This document shows positions 33,739-45,393 of a stretch of DNA of 64,000 bases, in pieces. The stretch lies in assembly GCA_963722415.1 (NCBI GenBank), contig CAVRNI010000033.1, forward strand, positions 135,217-199,216, in the 5' to 3' direction. Below the pieces are notes generated by a model. It saw only the letters and a list, made by a program, of their open reading frames with translations, made no database searches and had not been told where the DNA came from. Position numbers and translations under genes: made by a program. The first letter of the stretch is position 1. Each line of letters begins with the position of its first letter. The stretch is from JALOLG01 sp963722415. GTDB taxonomy: Bacteria; Actinomycetota; Acidimicrobiia; Acidimicrobiales; Ilumatobacteraceae.

Positions 33739-36323
33739 TCAGACGAGGTGGAGCTCGCGCCCGACCTCGACGGCTTCTCGCCGGGAGGCGACGCCCAACT
33801 TGCGGTAGACGCTCTTCACGTGTGACTTGAGGGTGTTGAGCGAGACGTACAGCGCAGACGCGATCTCCTGATACGTGAGCCGGCTGCAGAGGTAACGCAG
33901 AACCGTCACCTCGCGTTCGCTGAGCTGTTCGACGAGCGACGTCACGGCACGCGGGCGAAGCGCCGCGGGGACCGTCGTGGCGGCGTTGATCAACTCGTCG
34001 ACGTACGACTCCAGATCCGCGTGTCGGAGTCACGGACATCAGCAGCCGCAGGACGTCGGGGGCGATGTCGATCACGGTGCGCCTGAGGCCCTCGGACTGT
34101 GCTTCCAGCAGCGCCGCCGTGAACGCCGCGGTGGCGCTTTCGACATCACGATCGATCGACGTCAGCGCAATCAGAATGTTGCGCACCACGCGGTCACGAA
34201 GGACGATCGCCGGTGGCAGGCGATCGAGCAAGCCGGCTGCGGTTCCGGGGTCTCCGTGGGCGAGGGCGAGCCGGATGCGGAGCAGTGGTGCTCTGGCGTC
34301 GTCGCCGAGGGCGTCGATCAACTCGGGCGCCGCCAACGGTCGGAACTGGATCGCCTGGTAGGCGGCTTCGACGTCGAACATCGTTCGAACTGCCGGCGAT
34401 GCGGCCGGGAGGAAATGGCGGGCAAGGTGCAAACCGGCGGCGGCGGACTCCTCATCACCGGTGACCCGGGCAACGATCGATTGGTGGAGCGCGACCAGGC
34501 TCTGGAGCGGTGGGCGACCGCCCAACTCGGCACCGTGACCCGTCCGGACGAGCTGTTCGTGAGCGGTCTCGTCGTCGAGACGTTCGAGTGCGATACCGGC
34601 CAGCGTGATGCCGGCGAAGATGCGCCCGGCATCGCTCGGTGCGAGCCCCATCTGGTCGGCTGACGCGATCGATGCCCTCGCCCGCTGCTCGGCCCGGCGA
34701 ATGTCGCCGTTCTGCAGGGCGATCAAGCCTTGCAGGCTCGGCACACGAACGTTGTCCGTCACGGGGTGACCGGTCGGCTGGCGCTCGGTTGCGGCGAGCA
34801 CCTCTGCCGCCGCGGCAGTGTCGCCGAGCAACAGCTGGACCCGGGCGAGCAACGTCGGCAGTCCCGACAGAATGCCCACGAGGGGCAGGCCGACGCTGGC
34901 GTTCAGCGCCGCCCGGACCCGCACCAGCGCCTCCTCCGCCTGTCCGCGCGCGAAGTAGTGTTCTGCCCACACGCCTTGCAACCTCATCACGACCGTCGGC
35001 CGGCGGGTCGGTGTGAGTCTGGTCGATGTGGTTGAGCCACCACACCGAATCGTCAGGGTTCACCGTCGCTGCCGCGGCGAGGATGAAGTCGAGCACCTGA
35101 TCGGGGTCGGTGACGACGAACTCTCGGCCGTGCTGATCGAGCCACCAACGAACCACCGAGCTGGAAGTCTCCGGATCGACGACGTTCATCCATCGGTCCA
35201 GTGTCCGCCTGACGATCGCAGCCGATTGCTCCGCGTTGCCACCGGCGGTGGCCTGCTGAAGCGCTGCGACGGCGTTACCGCGGGCTTCCAACGCGGTCGC
35301 CGCTCGTTCGTGCGCGTCACGCCAGCGCGACCCGCCGAGCGAGCGCAGACGCGCTCGGAGGAACGCTCCGAACAGGTGGTGGTACCGGTACCAGCCGTTG
35401 CCGACATCGAGGCGGACGACGAACAGGTTGTGCGCCACCAATCGGTCGAGCAACTGTGCCGCGTCGGCGTTGCCCGTGACCTCCTCGCACAGCGTGGCGT
35501 CGAACTCCTCGAGCACCGAGGTGGGGTAGAGGAACTCGACGAGGTCGCTGTCGAGGGAGTTCAGGACCTCGTCGACGAGGAACTCTGCGACGGCTCGATC
35601 GGTTGACGCGAACGCGTCGAGGAACTGCCCGTGGTCTGTCGCCTGCCGCATCGCCATCGTCGCCAGCTGCACACCGGCCGGCCAACCCTCGGTGAGGTCG
35701 TGCAACCGGCTCACCTGCTTCGGGTCCGTCGCGACTCCGTTGAGCTCGAGCGCGGCGGCGGTCTCCGCGGGAGAGAAGCACAGGTCATCGGAGTGCAACT
35801 CCAGTAACGAACCGGCGACGCGGAGGCGACCGAGGGGCAGCGGTGGGTCGACGCGGGTACCGATCACCACTCGCACGTTGCTGGGCAACATCGACACGAG
35901 CGAGCCGAACACGGCCGGTGTCCGTGGTGCCCGGTGGAAGTCGTCGATCACGATCGAGATCGGTACGTCGGCCTCGCCCATGTCGTTGGCCAAGGCCGCC
36001 GCCAGGTCCTCGCTGGAGGAGTTGCGCTGGAGGAGAACCGCTGCGTCGTCGCCGACCCCGGGCCAGCGAGCGTCCACCGCCGACAAGAGACCGCCCCAGA
36101 ATCGCGCCGGCTCGGCATCGGCGGGGTTGCACGACAGCCACGCCGTCGATTCCTCGTTGGCTCGGGCCCAGGTCGACAAGAGCGACGTCTTGCCGAACCC
36201 GGCGGGCGCCGACACCACGCCGACTTGGTAGTTGCCGCCGTCGAGCCGTTCATGCAGGTGCGGACGGGCCACCGTCGGCCGGACTGACATCGGGATCGTC
36301 AGCTTGGTCGCGGCGTGACGCAC
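33739..36323 (-). CDS. MalT-like LuxR-family ATP-dependent regulator 1 (two frameshifts)
   Basis: GGAGG sits 5-6 bp before GTG 36323. The ~860-residue protein has an N-terminal STAND-type NTPase: 'VSAPAGFGKTSLLSTWARAN' (Walker A, residues ~37-52), 'ISIVIDDFHRAP' (Walker B) and 'RVVIGTRVDPPLPLGRLRV' (sensor). A winged segment 'HNLFVVRLDVGNGWYRYHHLFGAFLR' (split), a TPR-like helical repeat region and a C-terminal LuxR HTH ('LSEREVTVLRYLCSRLTYQE', 'YVSLNTLKSHVKSVYRKLGV') follow. Frame breaks fall near 35000 and 34025. MalT-type proteins activate transcription after binding ATP and an inducer; the inducer here is unknown. It is divergent from the sulfatase operon across a CACCC/GGGTG site. Confidence 0.88.
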
Positions 36324-36456
36324 GCGGTCCTCCGGGTTCCTTGTGAGCTGAATGACGATGGTGTGGTCCCTCGACCTTGCGCGTCTCGCGACGGTAGCAA
36401 ACGGCCCCCTCGAGCGCCTCGCCCGATCACGTGAGGTGACCGTCCCTGCGGCCGAT

Positions 36457-36472
36457 CACCCGCTGACGGGTG
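36457..36472. promoter_or_regulatory. CACCC-N6-GGGTG palindrome (LuxR1/sulfatase)
   Basis: ATCACCC-gctgac-GGGTGAC is a perfect palindrome in its arms. It is 88 bp upstream of GTG 36560 and 134 bp upstream of the LuxR1 start, in a 236-bp divergent gap with no other gene. Confidence 0.7.
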
Positions 36473-36559
36473 ACGACATTCCGGGGGTTGTTCCGTACCG
36501 TGCTGTCCAGTCGACCGACGAGGAAGACAAGCGCCCTGCGGGCACAGAACGGAGCGATC

Positions 36560-36838
36560 GTGCATCGACAATTCGTCGAGATCTCGGTCAAGGGCGAAGT
36601 CGACCCGGCGTCGATGGCGGACGTCGACGGTGTCAGGGTGATCACCGACCGCGGGGTGACCCGTCTGCGCCTCATGGTTCGTGACGATTCCGTGTTGTAC
36701 GGGCTGCTCGATCGCCTCCAGTCGACCGGGCTGGAGGTATTGGCGGTCTCGTCGGGCGACGAGTTCGGCGACGAGTCGCTGCACCCGAACACCATCCCAC
36801 CCCTGAACGAAAGTGTCTCCGATGACGAACTCACCTGA
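36560..36838 (+). CDS. Small protein, family copy B
   Basis: GGAG lies 5 bp before GTG 36560. The 92-residue product is intact: 'HRQFVEISVKGEVDPASMAD', 'VRVITDRGVTRLRLMVRDDS' and 'VLYGLLDRLQSTGLEVLAVS', then an acidic tail. It is related to copies A (33496) and C (47693). Its last 17 bp overlap the start of the sulfatase gene, so the two are translated together. The function is unknown. Confidence 0.75.
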   Translation: MHRQFVEISVKGEVDPASMADVDGVRVITDRGVTRLRLMVRDDSVLYGLLDRLQSTGLEVLAVSSGDEFGDESLHPNTIPPLNESVSDDELT

Positions 36839-39196
36839 CCGACACGCCCGCACGATGTTGCCGATCCCGGATCGCCCGGCGCGCGGGTTGACGACCTATG
36901 ACGCCAAGGACCCGGCCACGGCCTATCCGCCGATCGAGCCGTTGTTGCCGCCCGCCGGTGCTCCCAACGTGTTGATCGTTCTCGTGGACGATGTCGGGTT
37001 TGGCGCGTCGAGCGCGTTCGGCGGTCCGTGTCTGACGCCGACTGCCGAGCGGCTGGCGGCGGGTGGTTTGAAGTTCAACCGGTTCCATACGACGGCCTTG
37101 TGCGCACCGACGCGTCAGGCGATGTTGACCGGACGCAACCACCACTCGGTTGGGATGGGCAGCATCACCGAGACGGCCACGTCGGCACCCGGCAACAGCT
37201 CGCTGCGTTCGAACACCAAGGCGCCGTTGGCGATGACGTTGAAGTTGAACGGGTACTCGACCGCCCAGTTCGGCAAGTGCCACGAGGTGCCGGTGTGGCA
37301 GACGTCCCCGATGGGTCCGTTCGATGCGTGGCCGTCGGGTGGTGGCGGGTTCGAGACGTTCTACGGCTTCATCGGTGGCGAGAACAACCAGTGGGAGCCT
37401 GCGCTGTACGACGGCACGACGCCAGTCGAACCGCCGGCCACAGAGGAGCAGGGCTACCACCTGACCGAGGACCTCACTGATCGTGCCGTGGGGTGGATCC
37501 GTCAGCAGAAGGCGTTGATGCCCGACAAGCCGTTCTTCGTGTACTTCGCGCCGGGGGCGACACACGCCCCACACCACGTCCCCAAGGAGTGGGCCGACAA
37601 GTACGCGGGGCAGTTCGACGACGGTTGGGACGTCCAGCGCGAGCGCACGTTCGCCCGCCAGAAGGAGCTGGGCGTCATCCCGGCCGACACCGAGCTCACC
37701 GCTCGTCACGCCGAGATCACGGCGTGGGACGACATGCCCGACGAGCTCAAGCCGGTTCTGTCACGTCAGATGGAGGTGTACGCCGGGTTTCCTCGAGCAC
37801 ACCGACCACCACGTCGGCCGGTTGATCGACGCCATCGACGACCTCGGCGCGCTCGACAACACGCTCATCTACTACATCATCGGCGACAACGGAGCGTCCG
37901 CCGAGGGCACGATGAACGGCGCCTTCAACGAGATGGCGAACTTCAACGGGATGGCGGCGCTCGAGACCCCGGAGTTCATGCTGAGCAAGATGGACGCGCT
38001 CGGCTCGCCCGAGTCGTACAACCACTATTCGGTCGGCTGGGCGTGGGCGATGAACACACCGTTGCAGTGGACCAAGCAGGTGGCGTCGCACTGGGGTGGC
38101 ACTCGCAACGGCACGGTCGTCCACTGGCCGGCCGGGATCACCGAGAAGGGTGGCCTGCGTCACGCAGTTCACGCACGTGATCGACATCGCCCCCACGATC
38201 CTGGAGGCCGCCGGGCTGCCGGAGCCGACGATGGTCAACGGCGTTCTGCAGTCGCCGATGGAGGGCACCAGCATGCTCTATGCGTTCAACGAGCCCGACA
38301 CGCCGGAACGTCACGAGTTGCAGTACTTCGAGATGTTCGGCAACCGTGGGATCTACCACAAGGGTTGGAGCGCGGTCACCAAGCACAAGACTCCGTGGGT
38401 GATGGTCGGCGGTGTTCTCCCGGCGTTCGACGACGATGTGTGGGAGCTCTACGACGGCAACAATGACTACAGCCAGGCTCGCAACCTGGCGGCGGACGAT
38501 CCGGCGATGCTCGCCGCGCTGCAACGCCTGTGGTTGATCGAAGCGACGAAGTACGACGTGCTGCCACTCGACGACCGAACTGGCGAGCGCTTGAACGCCG
38601 AACTCGCCGGCCGGCCGACCTTGATCCGCGGCAACACCCAGCTGTTCTTCGCCGGGATGGGACGACTCTCCGAGAACAGCGTGGTCAGCATCAAGAACAA
38701 GTCGTTCTCGGTGACCGCCGAGATCGACGTGCCAGAGGCCGGAGCGGAGGGCGTGATCATCGCCCAAGGCGGCCGCTTCGGCGGATGGTGCGTCTATGCC
38801 AAGGATGGCAAGGCCAAGTTCGTGTACAACGTGCTCGGCATCCACGAGTTCGCCACCGAAGCGGAGACGTCGATTCCGTCGGGCACGCACCAGGTACGGA
38901 TGGAGTTCGCGTACGACGGTGGAGGACTCGCCAAAGGCGGCGACGTCACCCTGTACTACGACGGCACCGCAGTCGGAACGGGCCGGGTCGGCGCCACCCA
39001 GCCGATGATCTTCTCCGCCGACGAGACCACCGACATCGGCTACGAGTCGGGCACCACCGTCACCTCCGACTACACCGCCCATACCAGCCGTTTCACCGGC
39101 AAGATCCATTGGGTGCAACTCGACGTCGGCGTCGACGACAACGACCACTTCATCGATCCCGAAGAACGCTTCCGGATCGCCATGGCCCGCCAGTAG
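36822..39196 (+). CDS. Arylsulfatase-type sulfatase (two frameshifts)
   Basis: The ~790-residue enzyme hydrolyses sulfate esters. 'NVLIVLVDDVGFGASSAFGG' supplies the metal-binding Asp pair (about 56-57). 'TTALCAPTRQAMLTGRNHH' contains C-A-P-T-R (Cys ~94), the sequence converted to formylglycine. 'GKCHEVP', 'YFAPGATHAPHHVP' and 'YIIGDNGASAEGTMNG' supply the rest of the active site. A C-terminal jelly-roll domain follows ('GGRFGGWCVYAKDGKAKFVY'). Frames change near 37790 (a TTT homopolymer) and 38160. No signal peptide is seen, as in cytoplasmic AtsA-type members. The activating enzyme is encoded at 46760. Confidence 0.92.
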
Positions 39197-39204
39197 AGCA
39201 TCTC

Positions 39205-39898
39205 GTGGCTGACGGTTCAGTCGAGGTGCGCGCCGACTCGTCCGCACGACAGGCGCTGCGGACTCCGCGCGCGGCGGCGGTTGCGGGCATCGCCTTCTCG
39301 TTGCTGTTCACGGCTGCGATGGTGCTCGTTCGTCTCGCTGTCCCGAATGATCCCGAGGACGCCGGTTCGTGGCTCACCAGCGAGGGCAAACGCGATGCTG
39401 TAATTCTCGCCCTGAACCTGCTGCCGTTCGCCGGTATTGCGTTCCTCTGGTTCATCGGCGTCGTTCGTGACCGGATCGGCCAGGGTGAGGATCGGTTGTT
39501 CGCGACGGTGTTCTTGGGCAGCGGACTGCTGTTCATCGCCATGTTGTTCGTCACCGGCGCGATAGCCGGCGGTCTCGTGCTCACGGCGAGATGAACGGCC
39601 GGCTCCCGGTGTTTGGTCGTTCGGTCGCCGCGTGAGTTTCACACTGCTCACGGTGTATGCGATGAGGATGGCTGCCGTCTTCACCATCTCCACGACCACC
39701 ATCGCCACCCGCCTCGGACTCGCGCCGAAATGGTTGACCGTGCTCGGCATGGCAACCGGCGTCGTCCTCCTGTTGAGCGCTGGTTCCATCCCGTGGATCG
39801 AAATCGTCTTCCCGGGATGGGTCTTTGTGTTCAGCGTGCACATCCTGGTGGCCTCGTTCCGCTCGAACACGACCCGATCCGCGGCACCCCAGTCATAG
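39205..39898 (+). CDS. Hypothetical membrane protein after the sulfatase (one frameshift)
   Basis: GTG 39205 starts a ~230-residue protein. Its first half ('TPRAAAVAGIAFSLLFTAAM', 'DAVILALNLLPFAGIAFLWF', 'DRLFATVFLGSGLLFIAMLF') continues in another frame from about 39590: 'ERPAPGVWSFGRRVSFTLLT', 'MAAVFTISTTTIATRLGLAP', 'LTVLGMATGVVLLLSAGSIP'. That gives about seven membrane helices. The family was not recognised. It lies 8 bp after the sulfatase and so probably belongs to the same transcript. Confidence 0.6.
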
Positions 39899-39917
39899 CC
39901 ATCGAACTCGCAGCGCC

Positions 39918-40424
39918 TCAGTCGTGGGCGAGCGCGTCGACGGCGACAGTGACGGCGAGCACCAGCACAGTGTCCGCGTCGTCGCGAACCTCCACCCCAT
40001 AGGTGTCGCGGGCGCGCAGCCACTTCTTGGACACCTCGCCGATCTTCTTCCCGTCGCGTTCGATCTCGTAGTCGTGATCGACGATGTTCCCCTTCACGGT
40101 CAGGTCCTCGCCGTGCTCGACCTCGACATGAAAGCGGTCTCGGAAGCCGATCATCGCCTTCTTGACGGTCGCCTCGTGGCCGCCGAACTCGATCTTGATC
40201 GCGTCGCGGATGCTCAGCTTGCGCTCGCGGATCGAGGCGACCTCGTTGCCGCGAACATCCTCGAGCACCCAGCTGTCTCGGATGCGTGCGGCCTTGCCAT
40301 TGACCCTGAACGCCCGTTCACCGGATTCGTCCTCGATCCAATAATCGTCCCCGATCGAGATCATCTTCTCCTTCATCTTGAAGCGTCGTCCGACTGCGTC
40401 GTCCTGCTTTCGACCTCGCAACAT
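39918..40424 (-). CDS. LURP-one-related (Tubby-like barrel) family protein
   Basis: The 168-residue protein has a 12-strand Tubby-like barrel pattern: 'KMKEKMISIGDDYWIEDESG', 'AFRVNGKAARIRDSWVLEDV', 'IRERKLSIRDAIKIEFGGHE' and 'YEIERDGKKIGEVSKKWLRA'. The last motif is a LURP-one/scramblase hallmark. There is no membrane segment. Bacterial members are of unknown function; a lipid-binding role is suggested by the fold only. It is divergent from the YihY gene at 40556. Confidence 0.85.
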   Translation of the reverse strand: MLRGRKQDDAVGRRFKMKEKMISIGDDYWIEDESGERAFRVNGKAARIRDSWVLEDVRGNEVASIRERKLSIRDAIKIEFGGHEATVKKAMIGFRDRFHVEVEHGEDLTVKGNIVDHDYEIERDGKKIGEVSKKWLRARDTYGVEVRDDADTVLVLAVTVAVDALAHD

Positions 40425-40555
40425 GCTCGATCCCCGTTCTCGTAGGCGCCGACACAGCCGGCGACGTCGACCTCCCGAATACTCTCATCGAATCGCCGGC
40501 TCGGTGATCAACGCACCGGGCGCTCCGCGTCGCACGTCCTACGCGACACTGTGGT

Positions 40556-41558
40556 GTGGGCATCGTCGGCGACACCAAGGACCGCCTCGACCGCGTGCAG
40601 CGGCGATATCGGGTACTCGGCTTTCCGTTCGGCGTCTACAAACGCTATGGCGAGGATCACGGTGGCTGGCTGGGAGCGATCATCACGTACTACGGCTTCT
40701 TCGCATTGACGCCGCTGCTGTTGGTGTTCGTGACCGTGATGACGATCGTCTTCGACGACAACCCCACCTTGCTCAACCGCATTCTTGATGCAGTGTGGTC
40801 ACAGCTCCCGTTCGTGGGCGAGGACATGAAGAAGAGTGTGAAGCCGATCGCGGGCGACCCGTTGGTTGTCGCGGTGGCGATGGCCGTGACGCTGTGGGGG
40901 GCGACGAACGTGATGAAGGCGTGCCAGGACACCCTGAACAGGATGTGGGGCGTGCCGCGGTACCGCCGGCCGGGATTTGTCGCCAAGTTGTGGCGCAGCA
41001 TTGCCGTGTTCGCGCTTGCTCGGGCTCGGCGTGATCGGCACCGCCGTGATCACCGGTCTCACGTTGGGACTCAAACTCCCCCTGCTCAGCGCGGTCGCGA
41101 CCGGGATCGGAACGTTCGTCGCCAACACGGTGATCACGCTCGGGCTGTTCCGTCTGCTCATCGCGCGGCAGCTGACGTTGCGCCAAGTGCTACCCGGCGC
41201 CCTCATCGTCGGCGCCGGCACCTATCTATTGACGTTGGCGGGCGCGCTCTACGTCCAACGTGTCGTGTCCGAGGCGAGCAGCCTCTACGGGTCGTTCGGG
41301 GCGATGGTCGGGCTCTTCGCCTGGATCGCGCTGCTCGTGCAGGTCTTCGTGTACGCGACCCTTGTCGACGTCGTGCGCGCGGAACGGCTCTGGCCGCGCA
41401 GCCTCACCGGTCGGAACCTCGGTGACGGCGACATGCGAACGATCGAGTTCACGGCGCGTCGCAGTGTGCTGGTGGATCCCGAACGACAACCGGCGTCGGA
41501 CCCGGCGATTCCCGTGACACGGTCGACTGGAATCGCAACCGTGCGGTCTCGGATCTAG
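40556..41558 (+). CDS. YihY/UPF0761 family membrane protein, copy 1 (one frameshift)
   Basis: The ~333-residue polytopic protein opens 'VYKRYGEDHGGWLGAIITYY', then 'GFFALTPLLLVFVTVMTIVF', 'NVMKACQDTLNRMWGVPRYR', and after a frame change near 41018 'LLGLGVIGTAVITGLTLGLK', 'SLYGSFGAMVGLFAWIALLV', 'FVYATLVDVVRAERLWPRSL'. This is the YihY/BrkB family, of unsettled function (once called RNase BN). The GTG start is the first in frame before the conserved region. The end is convergent with, and overlaps by 4 bp, the gene at 41555. Confidence 0.85.
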
Positions 41559-42082
41559 AACGGCGGAGCCGACGCGTCTGGATAGGTCGGTCGCGCAGTC
41601 GGCTGAACGCCCGGAGCCTGGGGGTAGGCCGTCGCGGTCGGCGGCATGCCAGGTGCTTGCGCCGCGGCAGCCAGTCGATCTTGCTCCTGGCGATACTCGG
41701 CGTCGGCTTCGGCCGCCTCGAGATACCGCAGTCGACCGGTCAGCCAGGTGATCAGCCCGCTCATGACGATCGCGATGATGCCGTAGACGATCATCGCAAA
41801 CAGCACCGCCGTGTCGAACACCGCCTGGACGTCGGCGCTCGTCGTGCCGAGCTCGATCGGAGCGAAGATGCCCCTGAACGGCTCCATCACACGGTCGAGG
41901 TTGCGGTAGGCCCACTGGGTGAAACTCGCCGACGAGTTGGCGCCGAACAACAGGAGGAAGAAGCCGAGGAGCAGAATGATCTCGACCGCGATCAGATAGA
42001 AGTAGACGAGGTAGGTGACCGCTCGGGCGAGCTGGACCATGATCTTTCTCGGCCCGATCGCTTGGACTTCATGCGTCGTCAT
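41555..42082 (-). CDS. Small membrane protein with Pro-rich tail
   Basis: The 175-residue protein starts at ATG 42082. Two or three membrane helices are seen: 'AVTYLVYFYLIAVEIILLLG', 'FFLLLFGANSS' and 'FDTAVLFAMIVYGIIAIVMS'. A cytoplasmic helix ('RYLEAAEADAEYRQEQDRLA') and a Pro/Ala/Thr tail follow. It resembles YggT-type small membrane proteins in layout, but I cannot assign a family. It lies 65 bp downstream of the LuxR2 stop on the same strand. Confidence 0.65.
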   Translation of the reverse strand: MTTHEVQAIGPRKIMVQLARAVTYLVYFYLIAVEIILLLGFFLLLFGANSSASFTQWAYRNLDRVMEPFRGIFAPIELGTTSADVQAVFDTAVLFAMIVYGIIAIVMSGLITWLTGRLRYLEAAEADAEYRQEQDRLAAAAQAPGMPPTATAYPQAPGVQPTARPTYPDASAPPF

Positions 42083-42147
42083 TGTCTTGGATTCTCCCCT
42101 TCGTTTGGATGCATTGCGGATGACTGGTTGCGGCGGACCGCGGCGGA

Positions 42148-44665
42148 TCAGAGCAGTTCGACCTGGCGGGCGCGCAACAATGCGTCCCGCCGCCGCTCGA
42201 CTCCGAGCTTGCGGTAGATCGACTTGAGGTGGGTCTTCACGGTGTTCACGGACACGAGCATCTCGGCCGCGATCTCGGTGTTCGACATCAGCGTCGGGAG
42301 GTAGTGCAACACCACACGCTCGCGATCGGTGAGGCCGGCAACTGGCCCCGCATGATCTGCTCGCAGGTTGTCCAGCATCGCGACTGCCGCCGAATTCGAC
42401 GCACCGAGCTCCCAACTGTGGCGGTCGAGCAGCACCCGCAGTTCGCGCTCCCGTGCCAGCACTGGCCCCCAGAGCGCGGCAGGAGCGGCGAGGGCGATCG
42501 CCCGGTCGATCCATTCGAGGGCGGAGGCCTCGCGTTCGTGGCGCAGCTCGGCGATCGCGAGCAGCACATGGAGCTCGACGACGCTGCGAGGATGCTCGTG
42601 CGACAGCGTCGTCACGTGCCGCCACGGCGCGAGGCAGCTGTCGAGCCGGCGCAACGAAGTGTCAGCCAGCGCCCGGCGCGCGACGGCGATGGTGTGTTCG
42701 AGCGTGCCGCCGATCGCGCAGCGCTCGCCCCTGCCGATCGATCGTCTCCACGACGCCGAGGGCCACCGCCACCGAACTGGGGAGGCCGGGCGGAGGAGGC
42801 GCGATGCTGGGGGCGATGCTCGGCGGCCGCCACGTTGCGATCCCGATGAGCATCCGCGTGCACTGCTCCAGTAGCCACGAACGAGGAGAGTCGGTCGAGG
42901 TGAGCGCCTCGGTGCGATGGCGCAGGCCGGCCATCTCACCGCGGAGGCCGTGCGCGATCGCAGCTGCCAGGTGCTCCCAGACGTGGGCGTCCGACGTTCC
43001 GCTCGAGTGAGAGCGCCGGCTCATCGACGTGGCGCGGTCCGGATCGCCGGCGGCGGCATCCATCACAGCGAGGATCGCGTCCGCCTCGCGGCGTGCCCAC
43101 TCGGACGCCCCGGACAAGACTTGCGACCTCCTCGAAGCAGCGTCGCGCGGCTTTCTCACGACCTCCGGCGAGCAAGGCTTCGCCCTCGCGCACCAGGACG
43201 TAGGAGCTGAGCGCGTCCCGCGCGACGGGGTCATCGACGTGCTGCGTGATCCGGGGCATCGGCGAGCGTCGCGCCGGGCCACTCGGTGTCGGCATCCATC
43301 GAGATCGCTCGACCAGGAGCAGCTCACGAAGCAGCTTCACGGACGGCGGTGATTCGGACACGTCGATCGCTTCGGATCCCTTCGCCAATGCCCGCTCCGT
43401 CTTCCGACGGTCCCGCTGCCGCATCGCTTCGACGATCGCGAGCAGCTGCATCGCCGGTTCCGCGGACGCGGGACCTGACGTCGGGCTTCCGGGGATCACA
43501 GGAAGAGCGCCGGTCCGGATCAGGTGGTCCCCGCATCGCCTGGCTCGAAGTTGCCCGACGAGATGCCAGTCGCCGATCCGAGCAGCGTGCCGCTCGGCTT
43601 CGTCCAGATAGCCATTTTCGCCGTACCAGCGGGCAGCGGTGCTGACGAGGTTCCGTGCCTCGGTCGGCATCCGGTCGTTGAGGCGTGCCCGGAGGAGTGT
43701 CGCCATGATGCCGTGGTACCGATAGCTGGTGCCGCTCGAATCGACCTGCAGCAGGAACGTGCCAGATCGCGCGAGACGGTGGAGGCGCTGCCCGGCCATG
43801 GTGTTCCCGGTGAGCAGCGTGGCGAGCTCGGGGGTGAGCAGGTCGGCCGCGCTGGTGCGCAGGAGAAAGCGTCGATCGGCCGGTGTGAGGCGGTCCAGAA
43901 CCTCCTCGATCAAGAAGTCGAGGACGAGCGCTTCGCTCGCGCCCAAACGCTCCCAAGGACGCGTCTCGACACCTTCCGACAGCATCGTGCGTGCCGCCAG
44001 GCACAGCGCGGCCACCCAGCCCTCGGACCACCGGACCAATGTCCGCACGGCGTCCGCCGGGATGTCCAGCCCGAACCAGGCCATGAACGTCGTCGCTTCG
44101 TCCACATCGAACGCAAGATCGCGTCACCCGGATCTGGGCCAGCCGTCCCTGGAGCTGCAGCCGCTGAATGCCCAACGGCGGATCGGCGCGGGTCACGATG
44201 ATCCAATGCAGCCACGGGGGCGATGCGGCGGCGAGTCGACTGAGGTCGTGCCACACCGATCGATCGGTGATCTCGTGAGCGTCGTCGAGCACGACGACGA
44301 TGTCGGCACCTCCCGAGCGGGATCTGCTCAGTCTGTCGGCGAGGGAGACGCTGCCGGCGCGCGCCGCCCGGTGCGCACCGGCGAGTTGTCCCAGCCGTTC
44401 CGAGATGCTCCGTGAGCTCGTCGTACAGGGGATCGAGATCGTTCCCCCGCACTTCCATGTCGAACCAGACCACCGAGAGGTCCGGCCGGCCGGCCGCCCA
44501 GTCCGCAGCGAGCGTTGTCTTTCCGGTGCCCGGCGGAGCACAGATGAGGGTGATGGTGCGTTCGCACGCGGCGTCCAACTGCGTCGTGAGTCGCGGTCGG
44601 CGGAAGGCCCGCGACGAGAGCGTCGGTGCGGCGGAGGTACTGATGACATCGGCCATCGCTGACAT
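42148..44665 (-). CDS. MalT-like LuxR-family ATP-dependent regulator 2 (about five or six frameshifts)
   Basis: The ~839-codon span has the same domain order as LuxR1. Walker A is 'LICAPPGTGKTTLAADWAAG', Walker B 'IVVVLDDAHEITDRSVWHDL', and the sensor 'HWIIVTRADPPLGIQRLQLQ'. 'WSEGWVAALCLAARTML', the winged 'SGTSYRYHGIMATLLRARLN', TPR-like helices and a C-terminal HTH ('LTDRERVVLHYLPTLMSNTE', 'LVSVNTVKTHLKSIYRKLGV') follow. Frame changes are inferred near 44400, 44115, 43280, 43120 and 42720. The likely start is ATG 44665, with CGGAG just upstream. It is divergent from DUF1269 across two CACCC/GGGTG sites and probably regulates itself. Confidence 0.85.
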
Positions 44666-44724
44666 CTCCGATCCGATCGCGGGGGACTTGACGATCAAAC
44701 ACCTGTGGGGGTGAGGTCGCGAAC

Positions 44725-44788
44725 CACCCTAATACGGGTGAAACCGAGGTGACGCGGGCCGTGCCCGCGTGATCACCCCTCGTGGGTG
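44725..44788. promoter_or_regulatory. Two CACCC/GGGTG palindromes (LuxR2/DUF1269)
   Basis: Site 1 (44725-44740) is CACCC-taatac-GGGTG, 60 bp before the LuxR2 start. Site 2 (44774-44788) is GATCACCC-ctcgt-GGGTGAG, 52 bp before the DUF1269 start. One site per divergent promoter suggests each gene has its own operator. Confidence 0.7.
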
Positions 44789-44840
44789 AGGCATCAGCGT
44801 TGTCGTCCGAGCTGAATGGGGACCAACCTGGGAGGTTCCA

Positions 44841-45371
44841 ATGGCCATCGACACGTTCATCTCAATCGTCGGGGTATACGAGAGCGTTGACGACGCCCTC
44901 GCCGACTACGAAGCGATCAAGGTGCTCCACCGCGAGGCGGACCTCATGGACGCCTACGACGCAGCCGTCATCGAGCGGCGTGCGGACGGCAAGGTCAAGA
45001 TCGCCAAGAAGCACGAGACCCCCACGCGGGTGGGTGGTGTGCTCGGTGCGGGGGTCGGCCTGGCGACGGGTCTCGTCGTCGTGCTGTTCCCGTTCGCCGC
45101 CATCGGGAGTGGGGTCATCGCCGCGACGACAGCGGGCGGCAGCGTGCTCGGTGCCGTCGCCGGGCACGCCGCGGCGGGGATGAGCCGCCACGATCTGAAG
45201 GAGCTCGGCGAGCACCTCGACAAGGGAAATGCAGGGCTCATCGTGGTCGGTGTCGCCGACATGGGTGCCCGGATCGAGGAAGCGATGAAGCAGGCGTCGA
45301 AGGTCGAACAGAAGGAGTTGAAGGCCGACAACGACGCCATCGAGGCCGACGCGTCGACGTCTGAGCACTGA
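44841..45371 (+). CDS. DUF1269 family protein
   Basis: GGGAGGTTCC precedes ATG 44841. The 176-residue protein has 'GVYESVDDALADYEAIKVLH' at the N-terminus. A glycine-rich double hydrophobic hairpin follows ('GGVLGAGVGLATGLVVVLFP', 'GGSVLGAVAGHAAAGMSRHD'), then 'LKELGEHLDKGNAGLIVVGV'. DUF1269 proteins are channel-like or stress-associated with unknown mechanism. The frame is intact and the Lys/Glu-rich C-terminus is probably cytoplasmic. Confidence 0.88.
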   Translation: MAIDTFISIVGVYESVDDALADYEAIKVLHREADLMDAYDAAVIERRADGKVKIAKKHETPTRVGGVLGAGVGLATGLVVVLFPFAAIGSGVIAATTAGGSVLGAVAGHAAAGMSRHDLKELGEHLDKGNAGLIVVGVADMGARIEEAMKQASKVEQKELKADNDAIEADASTSEH

Positions 45372-45393
45372 CGTCGCCTGAACTGGGCAGGAG

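Noticed and set aside
36426..36440. ATCAC...GTGAC just left of the LuxR1 site
   Set aside because: The spacing (11 bp overall) differs from the other sites (15-17 bp) and the arms lack CCC/GGG.
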